Shown here one piece after another: positions 43,448 through 52,765 of a stretch of DNA of 56,316 nucleotides; the stretch's first letter is position 1; each line of letters opens with the position of its first letter. The notes under the pieces were generated by a model. That model was not told the origin of the DNA. It made no database searches and saw nothing but the letters and a program-made list of their open reading frames with translations. Origin of the DNA: Paludibacter sp. (GTDB lineage Bacteria > Bacteroidota > Bacteroidia > Bacteroidales > Paludibacteraceae); assembly GCA_028710415.1 (NCBI GenBank), contig JAQTUE010000032.1, positions 1 to 56,316 on the forward strand, given 5' to 3'. A program made the position numbers and the translations under genes.

Positions 43448-44869
43448 TTAGTAGCGGTAATGTTCCGGTTTGTAAGGTCCGTTTGCATCCACCCCAATGT
43501 AGGCAGCCTGTTCAGGAGTCAACACCGTTAGCTTAACACCAAGTTGTTCCAGGTGCAGGCGTGCCACTTCTTCATCCAGGTATTTTGGAAGACGATATAC
43601 GTCCACAGCATAATCCTTGGTGAATAGTTCTATTTGAGCCAGTGTTTGATTGGTAAACGAATTACTCATTACGAATGAAGGGTGGCCGGTAGCACAACCT
43701 AAATTCACTAAACGTCCATCAGCAAGCAATAAAATGCTGTGTCCATCAGGGAAGACATATTTATCAACCTGAGGTTTGATGTTTACCAAATTGATTCCGG
43801 GATATTTTTTCAGCTTTTCAACTTGTATTTCATTGTCGAAATGACCGATATTACAAATGATCGCGCCATCTTTCATCTTTTCGATGTGCTCGATGCGGAT
43901 AATATCTTTGTTACCGGTAGTAGTTACATACAAATTTCCTTCAACCAATGCTTCTTCAATGGTTGTTACCTTGAAGCCTTCCATTGAAGCCTGTAACGCA
44001 CAGATAGGATCAATTTCTGTAACAATAACGCGTGCACCGTAAGCTAACATGGATTTTGCACAACCTTTACCCACGTCACCGTAACCACACACAACCACTA
44101 CCTTGCCGGCCAGCATAATGTCAGTAGCACGTTTGATTCCATCGGCCAATGATTCACGGCATCCGTACAGGTTATCAAATTTCGATTTAGTTACCGAATC
44201 GTTCACATTAAATGCAGGAAACAACAATGAACCTTCTTCCAGCATTTGGTATAAACGGTGAACACCGGTTGTAGTTTCTTCCGAAACCCCACGGATCTCT
44301 GGAATCATACGGGTCCAGATACTGTTGTCTTCTTTCAACACATCTTTCAAAATGGTATACAACAAACGTTCGTCATCACCACCTGCAGCTTTATCCAGCA
44401 CTGATGCATCTTTTTCAGCTGCTCCACCTACATGGATCATCATGGTAGCATCCCCACCATCATCAACAATTACATTCGGGCCTTTGTGACCGGGGAATGT
44501 CAACGCCTGAAGAGTACACCACCAGTATTCTTCCAGGGTTTCACCTTTCCAGGCAAAAACAGGAACTCCTGTAGCAGCAATTGCAGCCGCAGCATGATCC
44601 TGGGTGGAATAGATATTGCAACTGCACCAACGTACATCGGCACCAAGTTCAACCAAAGTTTCAATAAGTACGGCTGTTTGAATGGTCATATGAAGTGAAC
44701 CCATGATCCGGGCACCTTTCAATGGTTTCTCCTGGCCATATTTTGTACGAAGTGACATTAATCCCGGCATTTCTTTTTCTGCCAGTTCCAGTTCTTTCCG
44801 GCCAAATTCAGCCAGTGACATGTCAGCTACTTTATAGGGTAAGGTGCTGAATAATTGCGTTGTACTCAT
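43448..44869 (-). CDS. ahcY: Adenosylhomocysteinase (S-adenosyl-L-homocysteine hydrolase)
   Basis: 473 residues. Family motifs are GSLHMTIQTAVLIETL, SCNIYSTQDHAAAAI, NVNDSVTKSKFDNLYGCRES and the NAD-binding VVCGYGDVGKGCAKSMLAYG. CATGHPSFVMSNSFTNQTLA lies near the end, and the protein closes GPYKPEHYRY as usual. It converts SAH to adenosine and homocysteine, keeping methylation going. The promoter box lies at 44922-44929 and a bidirectional terminator follows. No SAM or SAH riboswitch was recognised upstream. Confidence 0.97.
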   Translation of the reverse strand: MSTTQLFSTLPYKVADMSLAEFGRKELELAEKEMPGLMSLRTKYGQEKPLKGARIMGSLHMTIQTAVLIETLVELGADVRWCSCNIYSTQDHAAAAIAATGVPVFAWKGETLEEYWWCTLQALTFPGHKGPNVIVDDGGDATMMIHVGGAAEKDASVLDKAAGGDDERLLYTILKDVLKEDNSIWTRMIPEIRGVSEETTTGVHRLYQMLEEGSLLFPAFNVNDSVTKSKFDNLYGCRESLADGIKRATDIMLAGKVVVVCGYGDVGKGCAKSMLAYGARVIVTEIDPICALQASMEGFKVTTIEEALVEGNLYVTTTGNKDIIRIEHIEKMKDGAIICNIGHFDNEIQVEKLKKYPGINLVNIKPQVDKYVFPDGHSILLLADGRLVNLGCATGHPSFVMSNSFTNQTLAQIELFTKDYAVDVYRLPKYLDEEVARLHLEQLGVKLTVLTPEQAAYIGVDANGPYKPEHYRY

Positions 44870-44921
44870 ATCTGATTTTAAGTTTATGTTTATTCTGTTT
44901 TTTGATTTTAAAACGGGAGTG

Positions 44922-44929
44922 CAAAGGTA
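44922..44929 (-). promoter_or_regulatory. -7 box of ahcY (TACCTTTG)
   Basis: Minus-strand TAnnTTTG match about 53 nt before the ahcY start. It faces away from the plus-strand box at 44951-44958. Confidence 0.5.
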
Positions 44930-44950
44930 CTAATTTTCAGTGGAAATTTA

Positions 44951-44958
44951 TATCTTTG
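44951..44958 (+). promoter_or_regulatory. -7 box of the DsrE-TatD unit (TATCTTTG)
   Basis: Exact TAnnTTTG match, back to back with the ahcY box 21 nt away. Confidence 0.45.
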
Positions 44959-45071
44959 TGGACAATAATTATTTAAGTACCGAAAGTTCAACTCACCATG
45001 TTGTTCTTACAAATCAGTAAAACAAGAATACTTAGAAATCCTGTTCTAAAAACCACCAACAAAATACCAGA

Positions 45072-45407
45072 ATGGAAAAACTTAATATACTATGGACCAC
45101 CGATAATAAAGATACTTTTTTCAATATGTTATCCATGTATGCCGTTAACTCAATTAAAAACAGTTGGTGGGACGAAGTGAATGTCATCATCTGGGGAGCT
45201 TCGGCAAAACTCATTGGAGAGGACACACAGGTACAAACAGAAGTAATGGAGATGCTGGCCCGGGGAGTGAAAGTGGAAGCATGCAAAGCGTGCAGCGATA
45301 ACCTTGGTGTATCCGAAAAGCTGATTCAACTGGGGGTAAACGTCAGGTATATGGGCAGTGCACTCACCGGCTACCTGAAATCAACCGATAAAATCATTAC
45401 GATTTAA
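45072..45407 (+). CDS. DsrE/DsrF-like protein
   Basis: 111 residues from ATG 45072. The Rossmann-like DsrE fold is suggested by LNILWTTDNKDTFFNMLSMY, NVIIWGASAKLIGED, MLARGVKVEACKACSDNLGV and GVNVRYMGSALTGYLKS. The CKAC segment holds the Cys pair seen in small DsrE-like proteins, which in sulfur oxidisers relay sulfur; here the role is unknown. An in-frame ATG does not extend it with any recognisable domain. A TatD-like gene follows after 11 nt and may be co-transcribed. Confidence 0.8.
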   Translation: MEKLNILWTTDNKDTFFNMLSMYAVNSIKNSWWDEVNVIIWGASAKLIGEDTQVQTEVMEMLARGVKVEACKACSDNLGVSEKLIQLGVNVRYMGSALTGYLKSTDKIITI

Positions 45408-45418
45408 TTTTTTCGATC

Positions 45419-46048
45419 ATGATTGTCGATATCCATACCCATTCCTCGGTTCAGACTGACTATCCTGCCATTAGGAACCTGAATTTCGATGAAGCCGAAA
45501 ACGTTTTTGCTTCGGATGAAAACGGATTCTTCTCGGTTGGGTTTCATCCGTGGTATGCCGATGAATTTTCAACAATACTATTGAACAAATTAACTGCATG
45601 GACTTCCGATTCCAGGTTTGTTGCCCTTGGGGAATGCGGCCTGGATAAAAACAGCCAGGTACCTTTCGACATGCAAATCAGGGTCTTGGAAATTCAGATT
45701 GCCCTTTCTGAAAAAACATGCAAACCCATGATCATTCATTGTGTAAGCAGCTTCAATGAATTATTCGAACTTAAAAAGAAACTCAACCCCCACCAGCTAT
45801 GGATTATTCACGGCTTCAGGGGCAAGCCTCAACTGGCCTCGCAGGCATTACACGCAGGTTGCGCCTTGTCCTTCGGCGAACATTTCAATCCTGAAAGCGT
45901 ACGCCTCACTCCTATCGACCGCTTGTTTATTGAAACCGATGAAAGCGTCCAGCCTGTCTCTGAAATCTATCGCTCCATTTCGCTGATTAAGAATTGTCAA
46001 CCGGATGATCTCCATGCCGGTGAAAACTTGATTAAACTAATGAAGTAA
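45419..46048 (+). CDS. TatD-family metal-dependent hydrolase
   Basis: 209 residues, shorter than the usual 250-260. MIVDIHTHSS (metal-binding HxH), VALGECGLDKN (Glu), PMIIHCVSS and WIIHGFRGKP (His residues), and RLFIETDES (final Asp) follow the TatD order. TatD enzymes are metal-dependent nucleases linked to DNA repair or quality control. The compact form is common in Bacteroidota. It follows the DsrE-like gene after 11 nt. Confidence 0.88.
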   Translation: MIVDIHTHSSVQTDYPAIRNLNFDEAENVFASDENGFFSVGFHPWYADEFSTILLNKLTAWTSDSRFVALGECGLDKNSQVPFDMQIRVLEIQIALSEKTCKPMIIHCVSSFNELFELKKKLNPHQLWIIHGFRGKPQLASQALHAGCALSFGEHFNPESVRLTPIDRLFIETDESVQPVSEIYRSISLIKNCQPDDLHAGENLIKLMK

Positions 46049-46708
46049 AAACCAATAATAAACTTGCCCAACTTTGGGCTTGTGAATTCAGCGAGCAGTT
46101 CTATATTTACTCATACACAGCATTCATTCAGGCATTTAGTAGTTCTTCGCTACTTGTCGCTACTAATATTTTGCACACTCACAAAGCTCGTAACAATCAA
46201 AGTTCTTCACTACTGCATCTTAAATGCGTTATCACCATCTATTCACTACGATGTTTCTGGTATTAATAAAATAATAATGTTCTATTACAGAGATATTACA
46301 GTGATATTACACTCTAATATTAGGGTGTAACATCACTGTATTATCACTGTATCATCACTGTAATATCACTGTAACATCAGCGACATCGTAGCGAATAGAT
46401 GGCGAATTAGAGCCCTTGTCGAGAAAAAGAAAAAGATTATAAAAAAGGAAGAAAAAACAGAACACAGGGTTCAAAAATCCATTCGGTTGGAGCAAGTTTT
46501 GAACTGGGAATCAAAGGGAGATTGCCCGGGAAAAAGAAAAATAAATCCGTGGTTCTTATAAATATAAAACATGTAAATATAAGAATTATTGTTTGATTGG
46601 AATGCTCGGGTGAATAAAAATAAATCATACAACGAAAAATGAGTGTTAAAAGTATAATTCTTTCTCTATATTAATTTTAAAGCAAGTCAGCACGATACGT
46701 TTTTTTTG
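46049..46708. other. 0.66-kb gene-free region with nested palindrome
   Basis: No reading frame with recognisable content. It holds short word repeats (cttcgctact, cttcactact), the nested inverted repeat at 46235-46402, and AT-rich DNA before the protease promoter box. Confidence 0.55.
46235..46402. repeat. Nested inverted repeat with tandem ATCACTGTA words
   Basis: Outer arms: 46235-46254 (ccatctattcactacgatgt) with 46383-46402, 19 of 20 pairing. Inner hairpin: 46297-46318 with 46319-46340, 20 of 22 pairing and no spacer. Between the inner hairpin and the right arm lie several copies of (a)tcactgta. It contains no tRNA-like or CRISPR-like features. Confidence 0.8.
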
Positions 46709-46716
46709 TATCTTTG
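46709..46716 (+). promoter_or_regulatory. -7 box of the S41 protease gene (TATCTTTG)
   Basis: Exact TAnnTTTG match 26 nt before the start codon, preceded by a T-rich run. Confidence 0.5.
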
Positions 46717-46742
46717 TCATTCGTTTAAAAATTAACATTGAA

Positions 46743-48326
46743 ATGAAAAAGATAATCCTCTCCCTCCTGTTATTTGTACTGACACCGGTTCTTTTTGCAC
46801 AGGGGTTCTCAACCATGCAGCAACGCAAACTGACAAATGCTTTAACTGCTATCTCGAATTTATATGTCGACAGCATCAATGATAAAAAGCTTGTAGAGAC
46901 AGCGTTGGAATGCATTTTGAAAGATCTGGACCCACACTCGTTGTACATTCCGAAAGAAGAAGTGGAACGTGTAAATGAACCCCTTGAAGGAAGCTTCGAA
47001 GGTGTAGGCATTCAGTTTCAGTTGATGGAAGATACTTTGTTGGTAATCCAGACTATCTCTGGTTGTCCTGCTGCCAAGGTAGGCGTATTGCCTGGTGACA
47101 GGATACTGTATATCAATAATGAACTGGTAGCCGGGGTAAAAATGAAAAACTCGGATATCTTCAAACGTTTACGCGGACCAAAAGGATCGGAAGTTACGGT
47201 GAAGATCAAACGGGGTGGAGTGAAGGAATTAATGGTATTCAAGATTATCCGTGATAAAATTCCACTTTACAGTGTGGATGCCACTTATATGATAGGTAAA
47301 GATATCGGGTACATCAAAATAAATAATTTTGGGAACAATACAGTTCAGGAATTTGAAAAGGCATTCAACACCCTTCGGGATAAAGGAATGAAACAACTTA
47401 TCCTGAGCTTACAGGGCAATGGCGGTGGCTATTTAAATGCAGCCATTCAGCTGGCGGATGAATTCCTTTCGGCAAATAAACTTATTGTCTATACCCAGGG
47501 ATTAAACCAGCCTAAAACTACTGCAGAATCGACTTCAACAGGTGATTTTGAAAAAGGAAAAGTCATCGTACTGGTGGATGAATACTCAGCTTCGGCAAGT
47601 GAAATCGTATCGGGGGCCTTACAGGACTGGGACCGTGCATTGATCATTGGACGCCGTACATTCGGAAAAGGATTGGTTCAACGCCAGTTCCCACTGATTG
47701 ACGGTTCGATGTTGCGCCTTACCGTTGCCCGTTATTATACACCGACTGGACGTTGTATCCAAAAATCATACAAAGGAGGTTACGAAAAATACGAAATGGA
47801 CCTGGTGGACCGCTTCAAAAAAGGCGAGTTACTGCATGCCGACAGCATCCATTTCCCTGATTCACTGCGTTACCAGACTTTAAACCTGAAACGCACCGTA
47901 TATGGCGGTGGAGGTATTATGCCTGATATCTTTGTTCCACTTGATACAACCCGCTATACCGATTTCCATCGTAAGATTGTGGCCATGGGAGTTGTGAACA
48001 AGGTTTGTGTACAATACATTGATAAACACCGTGCCGACTTAAAGAAGAAATATCCAACATTCGAAAAGTTTAAAAAAGAATATGAAGTGGATGATGAATT
48101 CCTGAACCAATTGACTGCCCAGGCAGAAAAAGAAAAGATTAAAGTGGACAGCACCCAGTATGCAACATCAAAAACACTTATTAAACTTCAACTGAAAGCA
48201 TTAGTGGCCCGCGACCTTTGGGAAATGAACGAGTACTACCAGATTATGGATGCTGATAATGAATCGTTGCAAAAAGCGGTTGAAATACTTCAGAAACCGG
48301 GTGAGTTTGAGAAAATTCTCAAATAG
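46743..48326 (+). CDS. S41 family C-terminal processing peptidase
   Basis: 527 residues. A signal peptide (MKKIILSLLLFVLTPVLFAQ) leads to the S41 N-domain. A PDZ domain follows (about 75-160, GSFEGVGIQFQLMEDTLLVI, AKVGVLPGDRILYINNELVA). The protease core has VLVDEYSASASEIVSGALQD (catalytic Ser near 283-285) and RRTFGKGLVQRQF (catalytic Lys near 308), and LRLTVARYYTPTGRCIQKSY is typical of CtpA. A C-terminal helical extension (about 430-527) is common in Bacteroidota. It degrades or trims periplasmic proteins, such as damaged or tail-specific substrates. Confidence 0.93.
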   Translation: MKKIILSLLLFVLTPVLFAQGFSTMQQRKLTNALTAISNLYVDSINDKKLVETALECILKDLDPHSLYIPKEEVERVNEPLEGSFEGVGIQFQLMEDTLLVIQTISGCPAAKVGVLPGDRILYINNELVAGVKMKNSDIFKRLRGPKGSEVTVKIKRGGVKELMVFKIIRDKIPLYSVDATYMIGKDIGYIKINNFGNNTVQEFEKAFNTLRDKGMKQLILSLQGNGGGYLNAAIQLADEFLSANKLIVYTQGLNQPKTTAESTSTGDFEKGKVIVLVDEYSASASEIVSGALQDWDRALIIGRRTFGKGLVQRQFPLIDGSMLRLTVARYYTPTGRCIQKSYKGGYEKYEMDLVDRFKKGELLHADSIHFPDSLRYQTLNLKRTVYGGGGIMPDIFVPLDTTRYTDFHRKIVAMGVVNKVCVQYIDKHRADLKKKYPTFEKFKKEYEVDDEFLNQLTAQAEKEKIKVDSTQYATSKTLIKLQLKALVARDLWEMNEYYQIMDADNESLQKAVEILQKPGEFEKILK

Positions 48327-48664
48327 CCGGTGAGGTGATTTAAATAATTTAACAAGATAATTATATAAATACACCATTCTTTTTGAGTAACAGAAACTAA
48401 ATAAAGTCGTATTATTTAAATTTAAATAAGGGAATAAGGGGTCAGTCTTTTTGCTCAATATTTCTACTAAGGACCAAAAAACAAGAATAAGGTTTTTAAT
48501 ATAAAAACCTTATTCTTAGATATTAAACCTTCGTAAAAAACCAAATTCCCACATATTAAAACCTTTATTCCTTCATTTAGAAAAGTTGTATAGTTGTGTA
48601 TTTCAAGAATTAAAACAGGACAATACATTGTTCCAATTACTTCTAATCATAAAAAAAACACCAT
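48327..48664. other. Intergenic region with terminator-like hairpin
   Basis: No coding frame. The hairpin at 48483-48517 is the only structure recognised. Confidence 0.5.
48483..48517. terminator. Terminator-like 15-bp hairpin
   Basis: A perfect stem aagaataaggttttt (48483-48497) with 48503-48517 around AATAT. It lies 157 nt after the S41 protease stop. The T-run is inside the stem rather than after it, so termination is likely but not certain. Confidence 0.55.
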
Positions 48665-49822
48665 ATGAAAAAAGTTATTTTATTTTCTTTTTTTCTAATA
48701 GGATTGACTTGTTATTCGCAAACTAAAAACAAAATTACGGCTAACAATTATTTAAATAAAACGATCTGGTCGCAGATTTTTAATGATTTTGAAATCAAGG
48801 TTACTATCCCAATAGTAACACCCTGGGTAATTGGAATCGGGAACTTCAATTACATTGACAACGATGTTTTTACAAAGAACAATTTAAAAGAGGATAACCT
48901 TTTCACAGAAAAAGATATTCTCTTCAAAGAGATTCTCAGCACCTTAGATGCCAATTTCCTGAATTATGTACCTACTGATTCAACCATGATTATGAGAGCC
49001 CTTTATAAAGACAGGCTATTGTATACACTTGAATTGCAACAATCAGACTCCATTTTCACTATAGATTATAAATTGCCTGATAACACTTCAGGCGAGACAA
49101 TTATATTTGATAAACGTGGTAATTTAAAATCACAAATCATATATAATCCTGACAACAAAGTGGAAATCCAAAATAAAGGAATTTCGGATTCCCTGTTTAT
49201 TTGTACAACAAATAATGATTTAAAAAACTATACATTGATAGAGGAAAACCTTTATAGTAACGGAATTTTAAACAGCAAAAAAGTTTTCAGAGAAAGTAAG
49301 GAAACAAAAAAGAGAAAATTCATATCCGAAAATCAGTTTAAATACGGAAACAACTCCAATATATCAAAAATTTATAATTTAGATAAAAAGGGGATGATAA
49401 TTGATTCTATTGTTTATTTCTATAGAAATGATACATTAATTGCAATACAACAAGAAAATGCACCGAAAGCCCCAAATGTAATTTTATACAGGTACAATGA
49501 CGGGAAAGAATCTCAAAAAAACATCAACAAAGAAGACTTTTCAATTCAATTTGACAAATCATTTAATGAAAATAAGATTTCTCAATTTGAATATACAGAT
49601 TTGAAAATTAACGACGCCAAACATTATGATTTTGATTATAACAAGTTCGGTTTTTTAAATTCAGTATTGTTTAAGTCCTCCTCTAATATTAATAATGAGT
49701 TGAAATTTGACCAGCAATGCTTATTGACTTACAACACAAATCAAAACATTCAAACCATCAAAGTAATTAACAACAAAGGAGTTATAAAAAAAGAGATCAA
49801 TTACGAATACGATTACAAATAA
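48665..49822 (+). CDS. Secreted protein of unknown function with YD-like repeats
   Basis: 385 residues. The signal peptide is MKKVILFSFFLIGLTCYS ending QT. The body has recurring Tyr/Asp/Asn-rich strands such as IIFDKRGNLKSQIIYNPDNK, NISKIYNLDKKGMIIDSIVY and TYNTNQNIQTIKVINNKGVI, like the loose RHS/YD-type repeats of Bacteroidota surface or periplasmic proteins. It lacks a T9SS sorting domain and a lipobox. No enzymatic motif was recognised. The nearest neighbours are the S41 protease and a pnuC-like gene, which give no clue. Confidence 0.65.
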   Translation: MKKVILFSFFLIGLTCYSQTKNKITANNYLNKTIWSQIFNDFEIKVTIPIVTPWVIGIGNFNYIDNDVFTKNNLKEDNLFTEKDILFKEILSTLDANFLNYVPTDSTMIMRALYKDRLLYTLELQQSDSIFTIDYKLPDNTSGETIIFDKRGNLKSQIIYNPDNKVEIQNKGISDSLFICTTNNDLKNYTLIEENLYSNGILNSKKVFRESKETKKRKFISENQFKYGNNSNISKIYNLDKKGMIIDSIVYFYRNDTLIAIQQENAPKAPNVILYRYNDGKESQKNINKEDFSIQFDKSFNENKISQFEYTDLKINDAKHYDFDYNKFGFLNSVLFKSSSNINNELKFDQQCLLTYNTNQNIQTIKVINNKGVIKKEINYEYDYK

Positions 49823-49890
49823 GAAAGTTTGAAGTTTGAAAGTTTGAAAGTCTAAAGAGTTTGATGTTCGAAAAGTTTGGAGAGTAACTG
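49823..49890. repeat. Low-complexity GTTTGAAA word repeat
   Basis: Directly after the stop codon, about four copies of agtttgaa-type words decay into gtttgatgttcgaaaagtttgg. The word set is the same as at 5.55 kb. Confidence 0.6.
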
Positions 49891-50011
49891 GGATTCAATT
49901 CTTAAGTTACTCTTTGCATTAAAATGGCACTTTAAAGTTTAATGAGCCATGGTAATATTATTAGAAGCCAACATTATCTTTTAAATCCTATCAGTTAAGA
50001 AATTAAAAACA

Positions 50012-50602
50012 ATGATACTTGATTACATTTATATAAACTGGGTTGAAATAACAGGAGTCATTCTGAGCCTGATCTATATCTACCTGTCCATTGAGCAAAA
50101 AGTCAGCCTTTGGGTGTATGGTTTGCTTTCCTCATTATTCTATATCGTTGTTTTTTTCAATACGAAGTTTTATGCCGATATGAGTCTCCAGCTGTATTAT
50201 GTGGTAATCAGCATATATGGGTGGTTTAACTGGAAAAGGGGCAAACCCGGAACAGGGCAGGACCTTCCGACAACCAATACTTCCAAAAAGCTCTGGATTC
50301 AACTGATAGCTGTATCCACAGTGATCTACATTATTTATTATATCATACTGGCAAAATTCACCGATTCAACCATTCCCAAAGCGGATTCACTAGTAGGCAT
50401 GCTGAGCGTTGTGGGCACCTGGATGTTGGCAAAAAAGCTCCTGGAAAACTGGATTGTCTGGATCGTGGCCGATGGAATTGCGACAGGATTGTTCTTTTAT
50501 AAGGGACTTTATCCTACCGCCATCCTGTTTATCGTCTATACTATCATGGCTGTGGTAGGCTATTATCAATGGAAAAAGGCCATGAATGCGAGTTTATCCT
50601 GA
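50012..50602 (+). CDS. pnuC: PnuC-family nicotinamide riboside/vitamin transporter
   Basis: 196 residues with about seven transmembrane helices. Family motifs are WVEITGVILSLIYIYLSIEQ at the start and LQLYYVVISIYGWFNWKRG, with the WxxxYGWxxW-like signature of PnuC carriers. NWIVWIVADGIATGLFFYKG lies near the end. PnuC proteins move nicotinamide riboside by facilitated diffusion, trapped by phosphorylation; some relatives carry thiamine or riboflavin. No riboswitch is recognised upstream and no kinase gene is adjacent, so the vitamin is not certain. Confidence 0.88.
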   Translation: MILDYIYINWVEITGVILSLIYIYLSIEQKVSLWVYGLLSSLFYIVVFFNTKFYADMSLQLYYVVISIYGWFNWKRGKPGTGQDLPTTNTSKKLWIQLIAVSTVIYIIYYIILAKFTDSTIPKADSLVGMLSVVGTWMLAKKLLENWIVWIVADGIATGLFFYKGLYPTAILFIVYTIMAVVGYYQWKKAMNASLS

Positions 50603-50991
50603 TTTTCAGAGTAAATAATGCCTTAGTGCAGAAACACACGGATAACCCGTAATTTACTCACTTTCTATCATTTACGAGCATCCAACTAACCCCTATCTCA
50701 GATTAACGTTGATAAAAATGATTAATTTTCCAGTAAAAACGAATAAAACCCGCTTTTACATTGAGAATTTCAAATTATTTTATCTAATATTACAGCCTGA
50801 AAAGATGGTATCACTACAATTTTAAAGTTAACACATTACTTTAACAATGACAGATTTATTTCAAGTGATCAAATTCAGTAAAACTTTCAGGCAGTAAAAA
50901 TTCAGTATCAACTATAGCACGAATTATTTAAACTTTTACAGAATTAATTGAAACAGGTTTTTTAGATCAACTTCATGCAACAAGTGGAACT
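50603..50991. other. Intergenic region before the beta-helix triplet
   Basis: About 390 nt of AT-rich sequence. No reading frame, hairpin terminator or clear promoter box was recognised. Confidence 0.5.
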
Positions 50992-51966
50992 ATGAAAAAA
51001 CGAGTTGTTCTGAATTTAGTATTTATAGTATTATTCAAATGCTTTTCCATTGGTCAGGGATCGGCATACTGCGGACCATTCACCGACAAATCGCCAATCG
51101 TATGGAATGAAGAACACAATAAGACAATCAGTGGGTTTGAAATCATTCATCCAAATGGACATTGCATCACATTAACCAACTGTACAAATATCATTATTCA
51201 AAATTGCAAATTAGGACCTTCGAAGCACGAAGGAGTATCTTTAGTTCATTGCAAAAACATCACCATTCAAAATTGTACTATGGATTCGGTTGACTCCGGA
51301 GTAGTAGCCGATTCATGCACAGGGATAGTTGTCATCAATAATGATATCCGGAATGTATTAGGACCTTTGCCAAGAGGGCAAATGGTACAGTTTGGAAGAG
51401 TATACGGAGCAGGGAACAGGATATGTTACAACGCCTGTGAGAACCTGGAGGGACAAAGTCATCCCGAAGATGTGATCAGCCTGTACAGGTCGAATGGAAC
51501 TGCTGAAGACCCTATACAGGTGATTGGAAACCGGATACGGGGAGGCGGACCTTCAACGTCAGGAGGTGGAATCATGACCGGAGATCAAGGTGGATCGTAT
51601 ATAGTGGTAAAAGATAACATCCTGGTTGATCCAGGGCAATATGGCATTACCATTGCCAGCGGAAACCATATCACGATACAGGACAATAAAATATACGGCA
51701 GGCAACAACCGTTCTCGAATGTGGGCCTTTCAGCATGGAATCAGTACCCGACCGATTGCTCGACGAATACAATCAGGGACAATGAAGTGAATTTTACGAA
51801 TAAAGACGGCAAATTAAATTGTTTCTGGAATAAGGGGAATTGTGGTGAGGTTACAGGCTGGGAAACGAATCAGTATAATCCGGATTTAAAAGAAGATATA
51901 CTTCCGGCAGTTATAACCGGCAAATGCAAAGAACTTAATAATAGAAAGACAAAAAATATGAATTGA
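50992..51966 (+). CDS. Secreted right-handed parallel beta-helix protein, paralogue 1 (no sorting domain)
   Basis: 324 residues. The signal peptide ends near CFSIGQ. The body consists of about ten beta-helix coils with stacked Asn/Cys turns (NCTNIIIQNCKLG, NCTMDSVDSGVVADSCTGIV). Conserved blocks shared with paralogues 2 and 3 are GPLPRGQMVQFGRVYGAGNR, HPEDVISLYRSNGT, GGGPSTSGGGIMTGDQGGS and DPGQYGITIASGN. The invariant acidic and polar residues suggest a binding or catalytic groove along the helix, as in carbohydrate-active beta-helix proteins, but no known active site was recognised. Unlike its paralogues, it ends shortly after the helix (KCKELNNRKTKNMN), without a T9SS domain. Confidence 0.75.
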   Translation: MKKRVVLNLVFIVLFKCFSIGQGSAYCGPFTDKSPIVWNEEHNKTISGFEIIHPNGHCITLTNCTNIIIQNCKLGPSKHEGVSLVHCKNITIQNCTMDSVDSGVVADSCTGIVVINNDIRNVLGPLPRGQMVQFGRVYGAGNRICYNACENLEGQSHPEDVISLYRSNGTAEDPIQVIGNRIRGGGPSTSGGGIMTGDQGGSYIVVKDNILVDPGQYGITIASGNHITIQDNKIYGRQQPFSNVGLSAWNQYPTDCSTNTIRDNEVNFTNKDGKLNCFWNKGNCGEVTGWETNQYNPDLKEDILPAVITGKCKELNNRKTKNMN

Positions 51967-52765
51967 ATTCTATTGAAACATAAATATTGAAATTTGTATT
52001 TATCCACAAACAAAAAGACAAATACAATAAGTATAAAATCTCAAAATAAATCCGATTTGTAAAAATTATTCCAATATATACCAAACAGAAAAGGAATTCG
52101 GTAAATATAGAACGCAAGAATCAAGAGCCAAGAATCAAGGCAGAAGTAGCAGTAGATTAATATTTTGCAGATTATTATGTCAGATTAATTAATTCGTTGT
52201 ATATATATTGAATAATGAATATCAATACTCCCTTTTTATCAGCATACAGATAAAGAAAAGGTATCTGATTGTTTTTAACCTTTTCACTTTACACATTACA
52301 TAATACGCAAGGTAAATCCTCTGCAACATCCGGAACTAAGTCTATTTCCGGGCCATTCAAAAACTGTTTATAAATGAGAGATAAGTACTCTCCTCTAAAC
52401 TTGTAGTTCAGAGGGGGTGTATCATCAATTGTATTAAGTAGGTTCTTTTAACAGGGAAATACTTGGTATCATTGAAAGGAAACTTCCTGGCACCTTTCTT
52501 ACAGGAATGGAATCCTGTCATGTTGGGAGCAAATACCAATTGTTGGGGTACAAAGCTTTTTAAAAGCTGGAAACAGAATGGAATTCAGCTTTACATACAA
52601 ATAGAACAAATGTAATTCACAATAGTTCACTCATAGTTTAAAAAGATTATAAATTTAATTTTACCGACTGAATCAGAATCAATTATTTTTGATTGCCTGC
52701 AAGTAAAAAACTTCAGAAGAATGCAAAAAGGCAATTATTTTCAGTCAAATAATTCAGATTACACA
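51967..52765. other. 0.8-kb intergenic region with a possible gene fragment
   Basis: A 57-codon open stretch at 52442-52615 (plus strand) is noted separately. The rest is AT-rich with no recognised structure. Confidence 0.45.
52442..52615 (+). pseudogene. Possible gene fragment of unknown family
   Basis: An open stretch bounded by stops encodes a composition-normal peptide containing YLVSLKGNFLAPFLQEWNPV and CWGTKLFKSWKQNG. It has no start codon near its 5' end and no recognisable domain. Base composition is richer in G/C than the surrounding DNA, which suggests former coding sequence. It could be chance. Confidence 0.25.

Noticed and set aside
44880..45000. SAM/SAH riboswitch before ahcY
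   Set aside because: The leader is short and AT-rich with back-to-back -7 boxes; no conserved riboswitch core is visible.
44998..45180. Separate 60-codon gene upstream of the DsrE-like gene
   Set aside because: It is in a different frame from the DsrE gene, overlaps it and has no recognisable content.
46235..46402. tRNA, attenuator or CRISPR repeat
   Set aside because: No cloverleaf, no TTCGA arm, no regular spacer and no downstream leader-regulated gene; it is better described as a nested inverted repeat.
49830..50011. Riboswitch before the pnuC-like gene
   Set aside because: I looked for TPP, preQ1 and NAD-type conserved cores and saw none; only a low-complexity word repeat and AT-rich sequence are present.
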